NCBI RefSeq assembly: GCF_048388525.1
Contig: NZ_DBGCTQ010000098.1
Location: 1 to 60,311 of the forward strand
DNA from: BQOK01 sp048388525
GTDB taxonomy: Bacteria > Bacillota > Clostridia > Oscillospirales > Ruminococcaceae
Direction: 5' to 3'
Length of the DNA: 60,311 nucleotides
Shown: positions 50,590-57,311 of the stretch, one piece after another
Position numbering within the stretch: position 1 is the stretch's first letter
How the letters are laid out: the number at the start of each line of letters is the position of its first letter
Program-made: the position numbers and the translations under genes
The notes under the pieces: model-generated
What the model was told of the DNA's origin: nothing
Seen by the model: only the letters and a program-made list of their open reading frames with translations
The model's database searches: none

Positions 50590-50608
50590 AAAGAAGTTTT
50601 ACTTCTTT
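50590..50608 (-). promoter_or_regulatory. Palindrome upstream of nanE, candidate RpiR operator
   Basis: AAAGAAGT and ACTTCTTT (50590-50597, 50601-50608) are perfect inverted copies around TTT, 30 nt before the nanE start. Its position in the divergent region suits binding by the RpiR protein. The rest of the 398-nt stretch 50561-50958 is AT-rich and holds the promoter at 50752 and a short leader frame. Confidence 0.55.
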
Positions 50609-50751
50609 CATGCTTACACTACCACTTTTTTTGTCGATTGTAAATAGTTTTTTGGATAAATTACAAAAAAATTGAGACTAGGATCATAGAATTGTGCAAT
50701 TTCTTTTGCGGGGTCATCTTTCACTCTTTTTGCAAATCATTGGCCGGGCAC

Positions 50752-50780
50752 TTGAAATTCTGCGCCGGGATGTATTATAT
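50752..50780 (+). promoter_or_regulatory. Promoter of the rpiR-type gene
   Basis: TTGAAA (50752-50757) and TTATAT (50775-50780), 17 nt apart. Transcription would start near 50787, about 170 nt before the regulator. Confidence 0.65.
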
Positions 50781-50794
50781 TTAGGAGGAAGTAA

Positions 50795-50980
50795 TTGCTG
50801 TTTTTTCTCAAGACACTTCGCTTGACCAGCTGTGCCTGCCGCCCTTTTTCTGTGGCTGGCCATCTGTTCTGTTCCACCGCTCACACGACCGTAAAGCGGA
50901 AAGCGATACCGCGGGCTGATTCATCATACCTGAACATAGACTTGCAGGGAGGCAGCAAATGGACAACATCTTTCACGTGA
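50795..50980 (+). CDS. Possible 61-residue leader peptide overlapping the rpiR start
   Basis: A TTG start at 50795 has AGGAGG 6 nt upstream, so it is well placed for translation just after the promoter. The product starts MLFFLKTLRLTSCACRPFSV and ends within the RpiR gene, 22 nt past its ATG, in another frame. It could couple or tune translation of the regulator. No family is recognised, and a chance ribosome site is possible. Confidence 0.3.
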   Translation: MLFFLKTLRLTSCACRPFSVAGHLFCSTAHTTVKRKAIPRADSSYLNIDLQGGSKWTTSFT

Positions 50981-51771
50981 TCGAGGCCAATTATCCGCAG
51001 TATACCAATGCGGACAAAAAAGTGGCGTCGTACATTTTGCGCGAAAAAGAGGGCGTCACCAACATGACCCTGGCGGACATTGCAGAGGGCGCTAAGGTCT
51101 CGGAGGGAAGCGTGATCCGCTTCTGCAACAAGCTGGGCATCAAAAAGCTGATCGACCTGAAAATATGTATCGCAAAAATTTCCGCCAAGGAAAACGAACG
51201 AGCCAATGCCCTGGGTTCTGCGCTGGAAAATGAATTTGCAGAGATCATTCACAACACGGCCTCGCTGATCTCGCCTGCACAGATCGAGCAGGCCGTGGAT
51301 ATCATCGAACAGCGGCGGCATATTTACTTTTTTGGCATTTCTGTGAGCGGGATTGCCGCCCGCATGGGCGAAAACAGCTTTCTGCGCATGGGGAAATCCT
51401 CCCAGGCGATCGAGGAGGGGCACATGCAGATGCTTACCGCCTCGGCCATGTCTGCGGACAATGCGCTGGTGGTATTTTCGCTCACCGGCAATACAAAAGA
51501 CACCTGTGAGGCGGCCGCCGCGGCAAAGCTTCGCGGGGTAAAAATCATTTCCATCACGAGCTACCGCAATTCCCAACTGGCAAAAATTTCGGACATTGTT
51601 TTGCAGACTTCGGCAAAAGAAGAGATTATAAACGGCGGCCGCATCACCGGGCTGATCAGCCAGATGTTCGTGCTGGACCACCTGAAACGGGAATACACGG
51701 CAAGGCATTCCGAGGTTGTTTCGCAGCTGAAGGAGGACCTTGCCAAAACCATTCTGCTGAAAAAGCTGTGA
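50959..51771 (+). CDS. RpiR/MurR-family regulator (HTH plus SIS domain)
   Basis: 270 residues from ATG 50959 (GGGAGG 6 nt upstream). The N-terminal RpiR HTH spans TNADKKVASYILREKEGVTN, then ADIAEGAKVSEGSVIRFCNK. A SIS sugar-phosphate-binding domain covers about residues 110-240 (HIYFFGISVSGIAARMGENS; ALVVFSLTGNTKDTCEAA; IISITSYRNSQLA). RpiR proteins sense phosphorylated sugars, in several cases ManNAc or MurNAc 6-phosphate. Its place divergent from nanE and the AfuABC-like importer fits control by an amino-sugar phosphate. Confidence 0.92.
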   Translation: MDNIFHVIEANYPQYTNADKKVASYILREKEGVTNMTLADIAEGAKVSEGSVIRFCNKLGIKKLIDLKICIAKISAKENERANALGSALENEFAEIIHNTASLISPAQIEQAVDIIEQRRHIYFFGISVSGIAARMGENSFLRMGKSSQAIEEGHMQMLTASAMSADNALVVFSLTGNTKDTCEAAAAAKLRGVKIISITSYRNSQLAKISDIVLQTSAKEEIINGGRITGLISQMFVLDHLKREYTARHSEVVSQLKEDLAKTILLKKL

Positions 51772-51809
51772 GCGGCCGCGCGGGCTGCCAGGGGCCCCAT
51801 GCAGCGCAC

Positions 51810-51858
51810 AACGGCCGGCGAAGCCTGAGAGTACAGGCTTCGCCGGCCGTTGTTTTTT
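51810..51858 (+). terminator. Terminator of the rpiR-type gene
   Basis: Perfect 18-bp arms (51810-51827, 51834-51851) with loop AGAGTA, then GTTTTTT. Confidence 0.93.
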
Positions 51859-51918
51859 GGCTGCCGGGCTTCAGAAAGGGCGCCGGGGGAGCGCTGCTTT
51901 TTGCCCGGCAGGGCACAC

Positions 51919-51959
51919 AAAAAGGGGCTGCTGCAAAACCTTCTGTTTGCAGCAGCCCC
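51919..51959 (-). terminator. Terminator of the htrA-type gene
   Basis: Perfect 14-bp arms (51946-51959, 51924-51937) with an 8-nt loop; on the minus strand TTTTTGTG follows. Confidence 0.9.
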
Positions 51960-51979
51960 GCGGTTTATGGGAAAAAGGG

Positions 51980-53215
51980 TCAGGCCTGGGTGCGCTCGCC
52001 CAGGGTAATATTCAGGGTCATGAGCTCGCGGTTACGGTCTACCTGGACCTCCACCACGTCGCCCGCGTTGAGGTCTTTCAGGGCGTTGGTCACGTCGCCG
52101 GTGCTTTCGACCAGCTGGCTGCCCACGCTGACGATCCGGTCGCCCACCTTCATGCCCGCCTTGTCGGCCCCCGAACCGCTGGTGACGCTTTGCACGTACA
52201 CGCCAAAGCTGCTCACGCCGTACTGCATGGCGGTCTGCGCGTCCGAGATGGAGATGACCGTGATGCCCAGGGCGGGCCGGCCGGTCACGTAGCCGTTCTC
52301 AATCAGGTCCTGCGCCACCTGTTTTGCGGTGTTGATGGGAATGGCGAAGCCCAGGCCCTCGGCGTACTCGCCGGTGGATTTGGCATTCACGATGCCGACC
52401 AGCTCGCCGTTTGCATTAAACAGGCCGCCGCCGGAGTTGCCGGGGCTCACGGCCGCGCTGGTCTGCATAAGGCGCATGGTGTTGCCCTGCACGGTGACCT
52501 CGCGGTCCAGGCCGGAAATGATGCCGTCGGTGGCGGTGTTGCTGAGGGTGCCCAGGGGGTTGCCCACCGCGATGGACAATTCGCCCACCTGCACACTGTC
52601 GGAATCGCCGAGCACCGCGGGGGTCAGGCCGGTGGCATCAACCTTGAGCACCGCGATGTCGCTCTGGCTGTCTGTGCCGATGAGCTTGGCGGTGTATTCG
52701 GTGTCGTCCGAGAGCTTGACCTTGATCTGCTGGGCGCCCTCGATCACGTGGTTGTTTGTGATGATGTAGCCGTCGGCGGTAAAGATCACGCCGCTGCCGG
52801 CGCCGCTGACCACCTGCTGGCCGCCCCAGAAGTTGCTGGTGACCATCTGCTCGGTGGTGACTGCCACCACGCTGGGGTTCACGGCGTTGATCACGCCCAC
52901 CAGGTTGGCGGCAGTGGTGCCGGTGCCGGAGGCCGGGGTGGAGGTGGGAGCCTGGTACACGATGCGGTCGGTCTGGCCGGCGCTGGCCGCCTTAAAGCCC
53001 GCGTAGCCGCCGCCGAAGCTCACGCCTGCAACCAGAACCAGGGCCAGCGCCCCGGAGAAGATCTTTTTGCCCCTGCCTTTTTTCCTGCGGGGCGGTTCGG
53101 AGCCCAGGGGGCCCTGCTCGCCCATTTCGGGGGGAAGGGGCTGATAGGGGCTGGGAGCCGGGGTATAGCCGTTGTGATACAGGCCGGAATAATCGTATTC
53201 CCACTTGTTTTCCAT
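51980..53215 (-). CDS. HtrA/DegP-type membrane-anchored serine protease
   Basis: 411 residues. A Pro-rich cytosolic head of about 48 residues is followed by one membrane span (KIFSGALALVLVAGVSFGGG) and a Ser/Thr linker. The trypsin-like domain carries the triad: His in IITNNHVIEG (about residue 155), Asp in SDIAVLKVDA (about 185) and Ser in VSPGNSGGGL (about 258). A PDZ domain follows from about 310 (LGITVISISDAQTAM; GAGMKVGDRIVSVG-like). These proteases degrade misfolded exported proteins in the cell wall space. Single-gene unit with a -10 element at 53300-53305. Confidence 0.95.
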   Translation of the reverse strand: MENKWEYDYSGLYHNGYTPAPSPYQPLPPEMGEQGPLGSEPPRRKKGRGKKIFSGALALVLVAGVSFGGGYAGFKAASAGQTDRIVYQAPTSTPASGTGTTAANLVGVINAVNPSVVAVTTEQMVTSNFWGGQQVVSGAGSGVIFTADGYIITNNHVIEGAQQIKVKLSDDTEYTAKLIGTDSQSDIAVLKVDATGLTPAVLGDSDSVQVGELSIAVGNPLGTLSNTATDGIISGLDREVTVQGNTMRLMQTSAAVSPGNSGGGLFNANGELVGIVNAKSTGEYAEGLGFAIPINTAKQVAQDLIENGYVTGRPALGITVISISDAQTAMQYGVSSFGVYVQSVTSGSGADKAGMKVGDRIVSVGSQLVESTGDVTNALKDLNAGDVVEVQVDRNRELMTLNITLGERTQA

Positions 53216-53299
53216 GCTTTATCATCCTTTCTCTATGCGAAGGGGCCCGGGGCGCCGCTGTGCCCCCGTTTACAGGCCCTGTGCTTTTGTTCTGAGGCT

Positions 53300-53305
53300 A
53301 GTATA
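53300..53305 (-). promoter_or_regulatory. -10 element of the htrA-type gene
   Basis: TATACT on the minus strand, 85 nt before the start codon. I found no convincing -35 element at normal spacing, so regulation by an activator or another sigma factor is possible. Confidence 0.45.
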
Positions 53306-53337
53306 CCGTTCAATCGTGAAAAACCTTTCATGGCGGG

Positions 53338-53366
53338 GTGAAAAAACTGTGAAAATCTTGTATAAT
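53338..53366 (+). promoter_or_regulatory. Promoter of the GNAT-MnmM gene
   Basis: GTGAAA (53338-53343) and TATAAT (53361-53366) with a 17-nt spacer; the start codon is 68 nt on. Confidence 0.65.
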
Positions 53367-53433
53367 ACATGTATTCCGGCGGTTTCTGCCGGATGCTATT
53401 ACCATACCACATTTCAGCAAAGGGGGCAACCGG

Positions 53434-54303
53434 ATGCGGGTGGAGCAGCGGCAGGAAAACGGCCTGACACGCTTTGTTTTATATAAGGAAGCGCTGGTTG
53501 TGGGCGGCTGCGCGTGCCGCGCAGAGGGCGGCGGTACAGAGCTGCTGGAGCTGAGCGTGCTGCCCGAATGGCGCCGCAAAGGCTACGGCAGCTATCTTTT
53601 AAAAGAGGTGCTGCGGGCCACCGGCGGCTACGGACCCAGGAGCCTTCACACCGCCCCCGCCCCCGAAAACGCGGCGGCGCAGACGCTGCTGAAAAAGTTC
53701 GGCTTTGCGCCGCGGGGCGCCTGCTGGGCACGCAGACGGGCGGCGGACCCCACCGCCGTGGGCCTGACCCACGCTTTTTTGGAGCGTACCCTGGCTTTGG
53801 GGGGCTTTTTTGTGGACGCCACCTGCGGCAACGGAAACGACACCGAGTTTTTGTGCCGCCTGGCCGGGCCCGGGGGGCGGGTGCTGGCGCTGGACGTGCA
53901 GCAAAAAGCGGTGGACGCCACCAACGCCCGGCTTGCCGCCGCGGGCCTGGCAGAGGTGGGCCGCGCGGTGCGGGCGGACCACGCCCGCCTGGGGCAGCTG
54001 GTGCATAGGGGCAGCGCCGACTGCGTGGTGTTCAACTTCGGCTACCTGCCGGGCGCGGATCATGCGCTGTTCACCGTGCCCCAAAGCAGCCTGCCGGCGG
54101 TGGAGGCCGCGCTGGAGGCACTGAAGCCGGGCGGGGTGCTGGCCGCCTGCCTGTACAGCGGCGGGCCCAACGGCAGCGGGGAAAAGCGGGCCCTGCTGGA
54201 ATATTTCCGGGGGCTGCCCCCGGCTGGGTATACCCTGCTGGTGTGCGAGTTTGCCAACTGGGCTCCCACTGCGCCGCTGCCCTGTTTTGTGCTGAAAAAG
54301 TAA
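53434..54303 (+). CDS. GNAT acetyltransferase fused to MnmM-type tRNA methyltransferase
   Basis: 289 residues in two parts. Residues 1-100 resemble a GNAT fold: LELSVLPEWRRKGYGSYLL is the acetyl-CoA loop (Arg/Gly-rich R-x2-G-x-G) and ENAAAQTLLKKFGF the C-terminal strand. Residues 110-289 are a class I methyltransferase of the YtqB/MnmM group, with FVDATCGNGNDTEFL (SAM loop) and VVFNFGYLPGADH, the family signature. MnmM of Gram-positive bacteria adds the methyl group in the last step of mnm5s2U at the tRNA wobble position. Typical MnmM has only the second part. ATG 53434 follows AAAGGGGG by 8 nt. Confidence 0.85.
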   Translation: MRVEQRQENGLTRFVLYKEALVVGGCACRAEGGGTELLELSVLPEWRRKGYGSYLLKEVLRATGGYGPRSLHTAPAPENAAAQTLLKKFGFAPRGACWARRRAADPTAVGLTHAFLERTLALGGFFVDATCGNGNDTEFLCRLAGPGGRVLALDVQQKAVDATNARLAAAGLAEVGRAVRADHARLGQLVHRGSADCVVFNFGYLPGADHALFTVPQSSLPAVEAALEALKPGGVLAACLYSGGPNGSGEKRALLEYFRGLPPAGYTLLVCEFANWAPTAPLPCFVLKK

Positions 54304-54441
54304 GGGCACGGGCGGCCCCGCCCCGCAAAAAAATGCGTGTTTTTAAAAATGCAAACCAGAGTTTACAGATTTACAAAGCAGCCTTTCTGGCGCATTTTGC
54401 CCGGCGGTGGGATACTGAAACCAGAAAAGGAGGGCATTCAA

Positions 54442-54972
54442 ATGACATTGGGAGAAACCATTCGCGAGCTGCGCAGGGAAAAGGGCCTTTCGCAGGAGCA
54501 GCTGGCCGAGCGCACCGGACTTTCGCGCCAGACCATTTACAAATGGGAGAGCGGCCAGGCTGCGCCGGATCTGGAAAACCTGAAAACGCTGGCCGGGGCG
54601 CTGGGCACCACCGTGAGCCACCTTTTGGGCGAAGCGCCGCCCCCCAGCCGGCCGGACCCGCAGGACCCGCTGGACAAGGGCACCCGCATGGTAAAAAAGC
54701 ACTGGCGCAAGGGCGGGTATGTGCTGATGGCGTACGGCGCCGGGGCGGTGGTGTTCGGCCTGGTGGGCCGGGCCATGTTGGGGGGCTTTTTCCGCGCAAG
54801 CGCCCAGGTTCCCGCCGGCTTTTCGCCGCTTGCGGAAGGCGGATCGCCCTTTGGGGCAATGCAGAGCGTGATGCTGCTGGTGCCCACCGTGGTGCTGTTT
54901 GCAGGCGCAGCCATGGTGGCCGTTGGCGGGTACCTGGCCTGGAAAGACTGGAAGCTCAACCACAAAAAATAG
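54442..54972 (+). CDS. XRE-type regulator with C-terminal membrane spans
   Basis: 176 residues from ATG 54442 (AAAAGGAGG 8 nt upstream). The HTH covers LGETIRELRREKGLSQEQLA and GLSRQTIYKWESGQAAPDL. A Pro-rich linker follows, then two hydrophobic segments (YVLMAYGAGAVVFGLVGRAM; VMLLVPTVVLFAGAAMVAVG), so the regulator is probably membrane-tethered. Proteins of this layout are frequent in Clostridia and have no defined ligand. It stands alone, closed by the strong terminator at 54991. Confidence 0.9.
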   Translation: MTLGETIRELRREKGLSQEQLAERTGLSRQTIYKWESGQAAPDLENLKTLAGALGTTVSHLLGEAPPPSRPDPQDPLDKGTRMVKKHWRKGGYVLMAYGAGAVVFGLVGRAMLGGFFRASAQVPAGFSPLAEGGSPFGAMQSVMLLVPTVVLFAGAAMVAVGGYLAWKDWKLNHKK

Positions 54973-54990
54973 GGGGGCAGCGCCCCCTTT

Positions 54991-55025
54991 GCCCGGCGGG
55001 AAAAGCCCCGCCGGGCGTTTTTTTT
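54991..55025 (+). terminator. Terminator of the XRE-membrane regulator gene
   Basis: Perfect 10-bp GC-rich arms (54991-55000, 55007-55016) followed by G and T8. Confidence 0.93.
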
Positions 55026-55054
55026 GCAGGCACCGGGGGTTTGAGAAAAAAAGC

Positions 55055-55085
55055 TTGACTTGGAGCGCACTCCAGGGTGCAGGCT
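55055..55085 (+). promoter_or_regulatory. MerR-type promoter/operator with a decayed -10
   Basis: TTGACT (55055-55060) is followed by the dyad TGGAG-4-CTCCA (55061-55074) in a 19-nt spacer, the usual layout bound by AdhR-like MerR regulators. The hexamer at the -10 place, CAGGCT (55080-55085), is poor, in keeping with decay of the gene behind it. No merR gene is adjacent. Confidence 0.55.
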
Positions 55086-55142
55086 GGAAGCGGGACGAAA
55101 ACAGGGGCGCTTTGCGCGCCCTCAGGAAAAGGAGAAAACGCA

Positions 55143-55372
55143 ATGGGGAAAAGGATACTGGTCCTGTCGGCCAGCCCGCGCCAGGGCGGCAACTCGGATA
55201 TTTTGTGCGACGAGTTCATACGGGGTGCCGCCGAGGGGGGCACCGCTGTGAGAAGGTGTTTTTGCGGGATCAAACGATCGGCTACTGCACCGGCTGCGGC
55301 GTGTGGGAGAAGGGCGAAGTGAAGGGCACCGCCCACATGCAGGCCGCTTACCGGATGGGAAAAAACGCCTGA
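55143..55372 (+). pseudogene. Remnant of an NADPH-dependent FMN reductase/flavodoxin-like gene
   Basis: ATG 55143 starts GKRILVLSASPRQGGNSDIL, the FMN-binding start of this family, and runs to about codon 36. A one-base loss near 55247-55251 then shifts the frame; the following frame reads EKVFLRDQTIGYCTGCGVW and passes directly into EKGEVKGTAHMQAAYRMGKN, the usual C-terminal end of such proteins. About 100 residues of the middle are missing. A normal member has about 180-200 residues. GGAAAAGGAG lies before the ATG. The gene is clearly dead by both events. Confidence 0.8.
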
Positions 55373-55427
55373 AACAGCGCAGGAAACAGCCCGACACAGC
55401 GGCCGGGCCCCAAAGAAACCCTGCACG

Positions 55428-55467
55428 CCGCCCCGGCGGGCCAAAAAGGGCCTGCCGGGGCGGTTTT
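55428..55467 (+). terminator. Terminator after the flavoprotein remnant
   Basis: Arms 55428-55442 and 55449-55463 pair over 15 bp with one G-U pair, followed by TTTT. Confidence 0.8.
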
Positions 55468-55501
55468 GCGCAGGTTTAAGGCCATTTTTTGCGCTTTTCT
55501 C

Positions 55502-55528
55502 TTGCCAAAGCGCCCGGCAGTGTATAAT
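55502..55528 (+). promoter_or_regulatory. Promoter of prfC
   Basis: TATAAT (55523-55528) is perfect; TTGCCA (55502-55507) lies 15 nt upstream, slightly close. Confidence 0.65.
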
Positions 55529-55592
55529 ATTAAAGTATTATGGATTTTTGCCAGGGGCCCCAGGGGCCCAGGATAGAGGAGGAAGAACAATT

Positions 55593-57191
55593 ATGGCCGA
55601 TCTACGGCAGGAGATACAGCGCCGGCGCACCTTTGCCATCATCAGCCACCCGGACGCGGGCAAGACCACGCTCACCGAAAAGCTGCTGCTGTACGGCGGG
55701 GCGATCCAGCAGGCGGGCAGCGTGAAGGGCAAGCAGAGCGCCCGCCACGCGGTGAGCGACTGGATGGAGATCGAAAAGCAGCGCGGCATTTCGGTGACCA
55801 GCTCGGTGCTGCAATTTGAATACGCGGGCAAGTGCGTGAACATTCTGGACACCCCGGGCCACCAGGATTTTTCAGAGGACACCTACCGCACCCTGATGGC
55901 CGCCGACTCCGCCGTCATGGTCATCGACGCGGCCAAGGGCGTGGAGGCGCAGACCATTAAGCTGTTCAAGGTGTGCACCCTGCGGCACATCCCCATTTTT
56001 ACCTTTGTAAACAAGATGGACCGGGAGGCCCGCGACCCCTTTGACCTGATGGAGGAAATCGAAACGGTGCTGGGCATCCGCACCTACCCCATGAACTGGC
56101 CCATCGGCTGCGGCAAGGAGTTCAAGGGCGTATTCGACCGGGGCAGCCGCCATATCCTTGCCTTTCAGAGCGACGGCAAGGCCAACGGCGTGAAGATCCT
56201 GGACAAGATCGAGGCGGAGCTGGGCGACGCCCGGCTGGACGAGCTGCTGGGCGCGCCCCTGCACGAAAAGCTCACCGAGGACATTGAGCTGCTGGACGGC
56301 GCCAGCTACGACTTTGACCTGGACGCCATCGGCTGCGGGGCGCTGAGCCCCGTGTTTTTCGGTTCGGCGCTCACGAATTTTGGGGTGGAGCCCTTTTTAA
56401 AGGAATTTTTGCGCCTGGCGCCCCCGCCCCTGCCCCGCGAGAGCCTGGGAGGCCGGGTGGAGCCCACCCAGGAAACCTTTTCGGGGTTTGTTTTCAAGAT
56501 TCAGGCCAACATGAACAAGGCCCACCGGGACCGGATCGCGTTCATGCGCATCTGTTCGGGCCGCTTTGAGCGCGGCATGGAGGTCACCCACGTACAGGGC
56601 GGCAAAAAGATCAAGCTCGCCCAGTCCACCCAGCTGATGGCCCAGGACCGGGCGGTGGTGGATGTGGCCTACGCGGGCGACATCATCGGCCTGTTCGACC
56701 CGGGTATCTTTTCCATCGGCGATACCCTGTGCACCGGCAGGGAAAAGATCCAGTATGCGGGCATCCCCACCTTTGCGCCGGAGCATTTTGCCCGTATCAC
56801 CCAGGTGGACACCATGAAGCGCAAGCAGTTTGTAAAAGGAATGGAGCAGGTGGCCCAGGAGGGCGCCATTCAGATCTTCCGCGAGCTGGGCGCCGGCATG
56901 GAGGAAGTGATTGTGGGCGTGGTGGGCGTTTTGCAGTTCGAGGTGCTGGAATACCGCCTGAACAACGAGTACAATGTGGACATCCGCCTGGAAAAGCTGC
57001 CTTACGAGCACATCCGCTGGATCGAAAACGAGGACCTGGATCCCAAGACCCTGGACCTGACCAGCGACACCAAGCGCATCGAGGACCTGCGGGGCAACAA
57101 GCTGCTGCTGTTCACCTCGCCCTGGGCCATCACCTGGGCCGAGCAGCACAACGCGGGGCTTTTGCTGAGCGAGTTCGGTACCAACGAATAA
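55593..57191 (+). CDS. prfC: Peptide chain release factor 3
   Basis: 532 residues from ATG 55593 (GAGGAGGAA 7-8 nt upstream), the usual RF3 length. G-motifs: SHPDAGKTTLTEKLLLYGG (G1), RGISVTSSV (G2), DTPGHQDFSEDTYRTL (G3) and FVNKMDRE (G4). The domain II/III sequence (KIQANMNKAHRDRIAFMRIC; FEVLEYRLNNEYNVD) is that of RF3, not of EF-G or the TetM proteins. The GTPase recycles RF1/RF2 from the ribosome after termination. Single-gene unit between the promoter at 55502 and the terminator at 57198. Confidence 0.96.
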   Translation: MADLRQEIQRRRTFAIISHPDAGKTTLTEKLLLYGGAIQQAGSVKGKQSARHAVSDWMEIEKQRGISVTSSVLQFEYAGKCVNILDTPGHQDFSEDTYRTLMAADSAVMVIDAAKGVEAQTIKLFKVCTLRHIPIFTFVNKMDREARDPFDLMEEIETVLGIRTYPMNWPIGCGKEFKGVFDRGSRHILAFQSDGKANGVKILDKIEAELGDARLDELLGAPLHEKLTEDIELLDGASYDFDLDAIGCGALSPVFFGSALTNFGVEPFLKEFLRLAPPPLPRESLGGRVEPTQETFSGFVFKIQANMNKAHRDRIAFMRICSGRFERGMEVTHVQGGKKIKLAQSTQLMAQDRAVVDVAYAGDIIGLFDPGIFSIGDTLCTGREKIQYAGIPTFAPEHFARITQVDTMKRKQFVKGMEQVAQEGAIQIFRELGAGMEEVIVGVVGVLQFEVLEYRLNNEYNVDIRLEKLPYEHIRWIENEDLDPKTLDLTSDTKRIEDLRGNKLLLFTSPWAITWAEQHNAGLLLSEFGTNE

Positions 57192-57197
57192 CATGCG

Positions 57198-57230
57198 GCC
57201 CGGGCCATGAAAAAGGCCCGGGCTGTTTTT
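57198..57230 (+). terminator. Terminator of prfC
   Basis: Arms 57198-57206 and 57215-57223, perfect over 9 bp, then TGTTTTT. Confidence 0.88.
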
Positions 57231-57266
57231 ATAAGATCAGGGCTGTTCGCGGCGGGGCTGCCGTGG

Positions 57267-57272
57267 TACAAT
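57267..57272 (+). promoter_or_regulatory. Extended -10 of the radical SAM gene
   Basis: TGGTACAAT gives TACAAT (57267-57272) with the TG of an extended -10. The -35 region is weak. It is the only promoter seen for the three-gene unit to the window end. Confidence 0.55.
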
Positions 57273-57311
57273 AAGGGCAACATACTGCAAACGAAAGAGG
57301 TGTAAAGGCGC

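Noticed and set aside
55593..57191. Ribosome-protection tetracycline resistance protein
   Set aside because: Length and the RGISVTSSV, DTPGHQDFSEDTY and domain III blocks are those of release factor 3; TetM proteins are about 100 residues longer.
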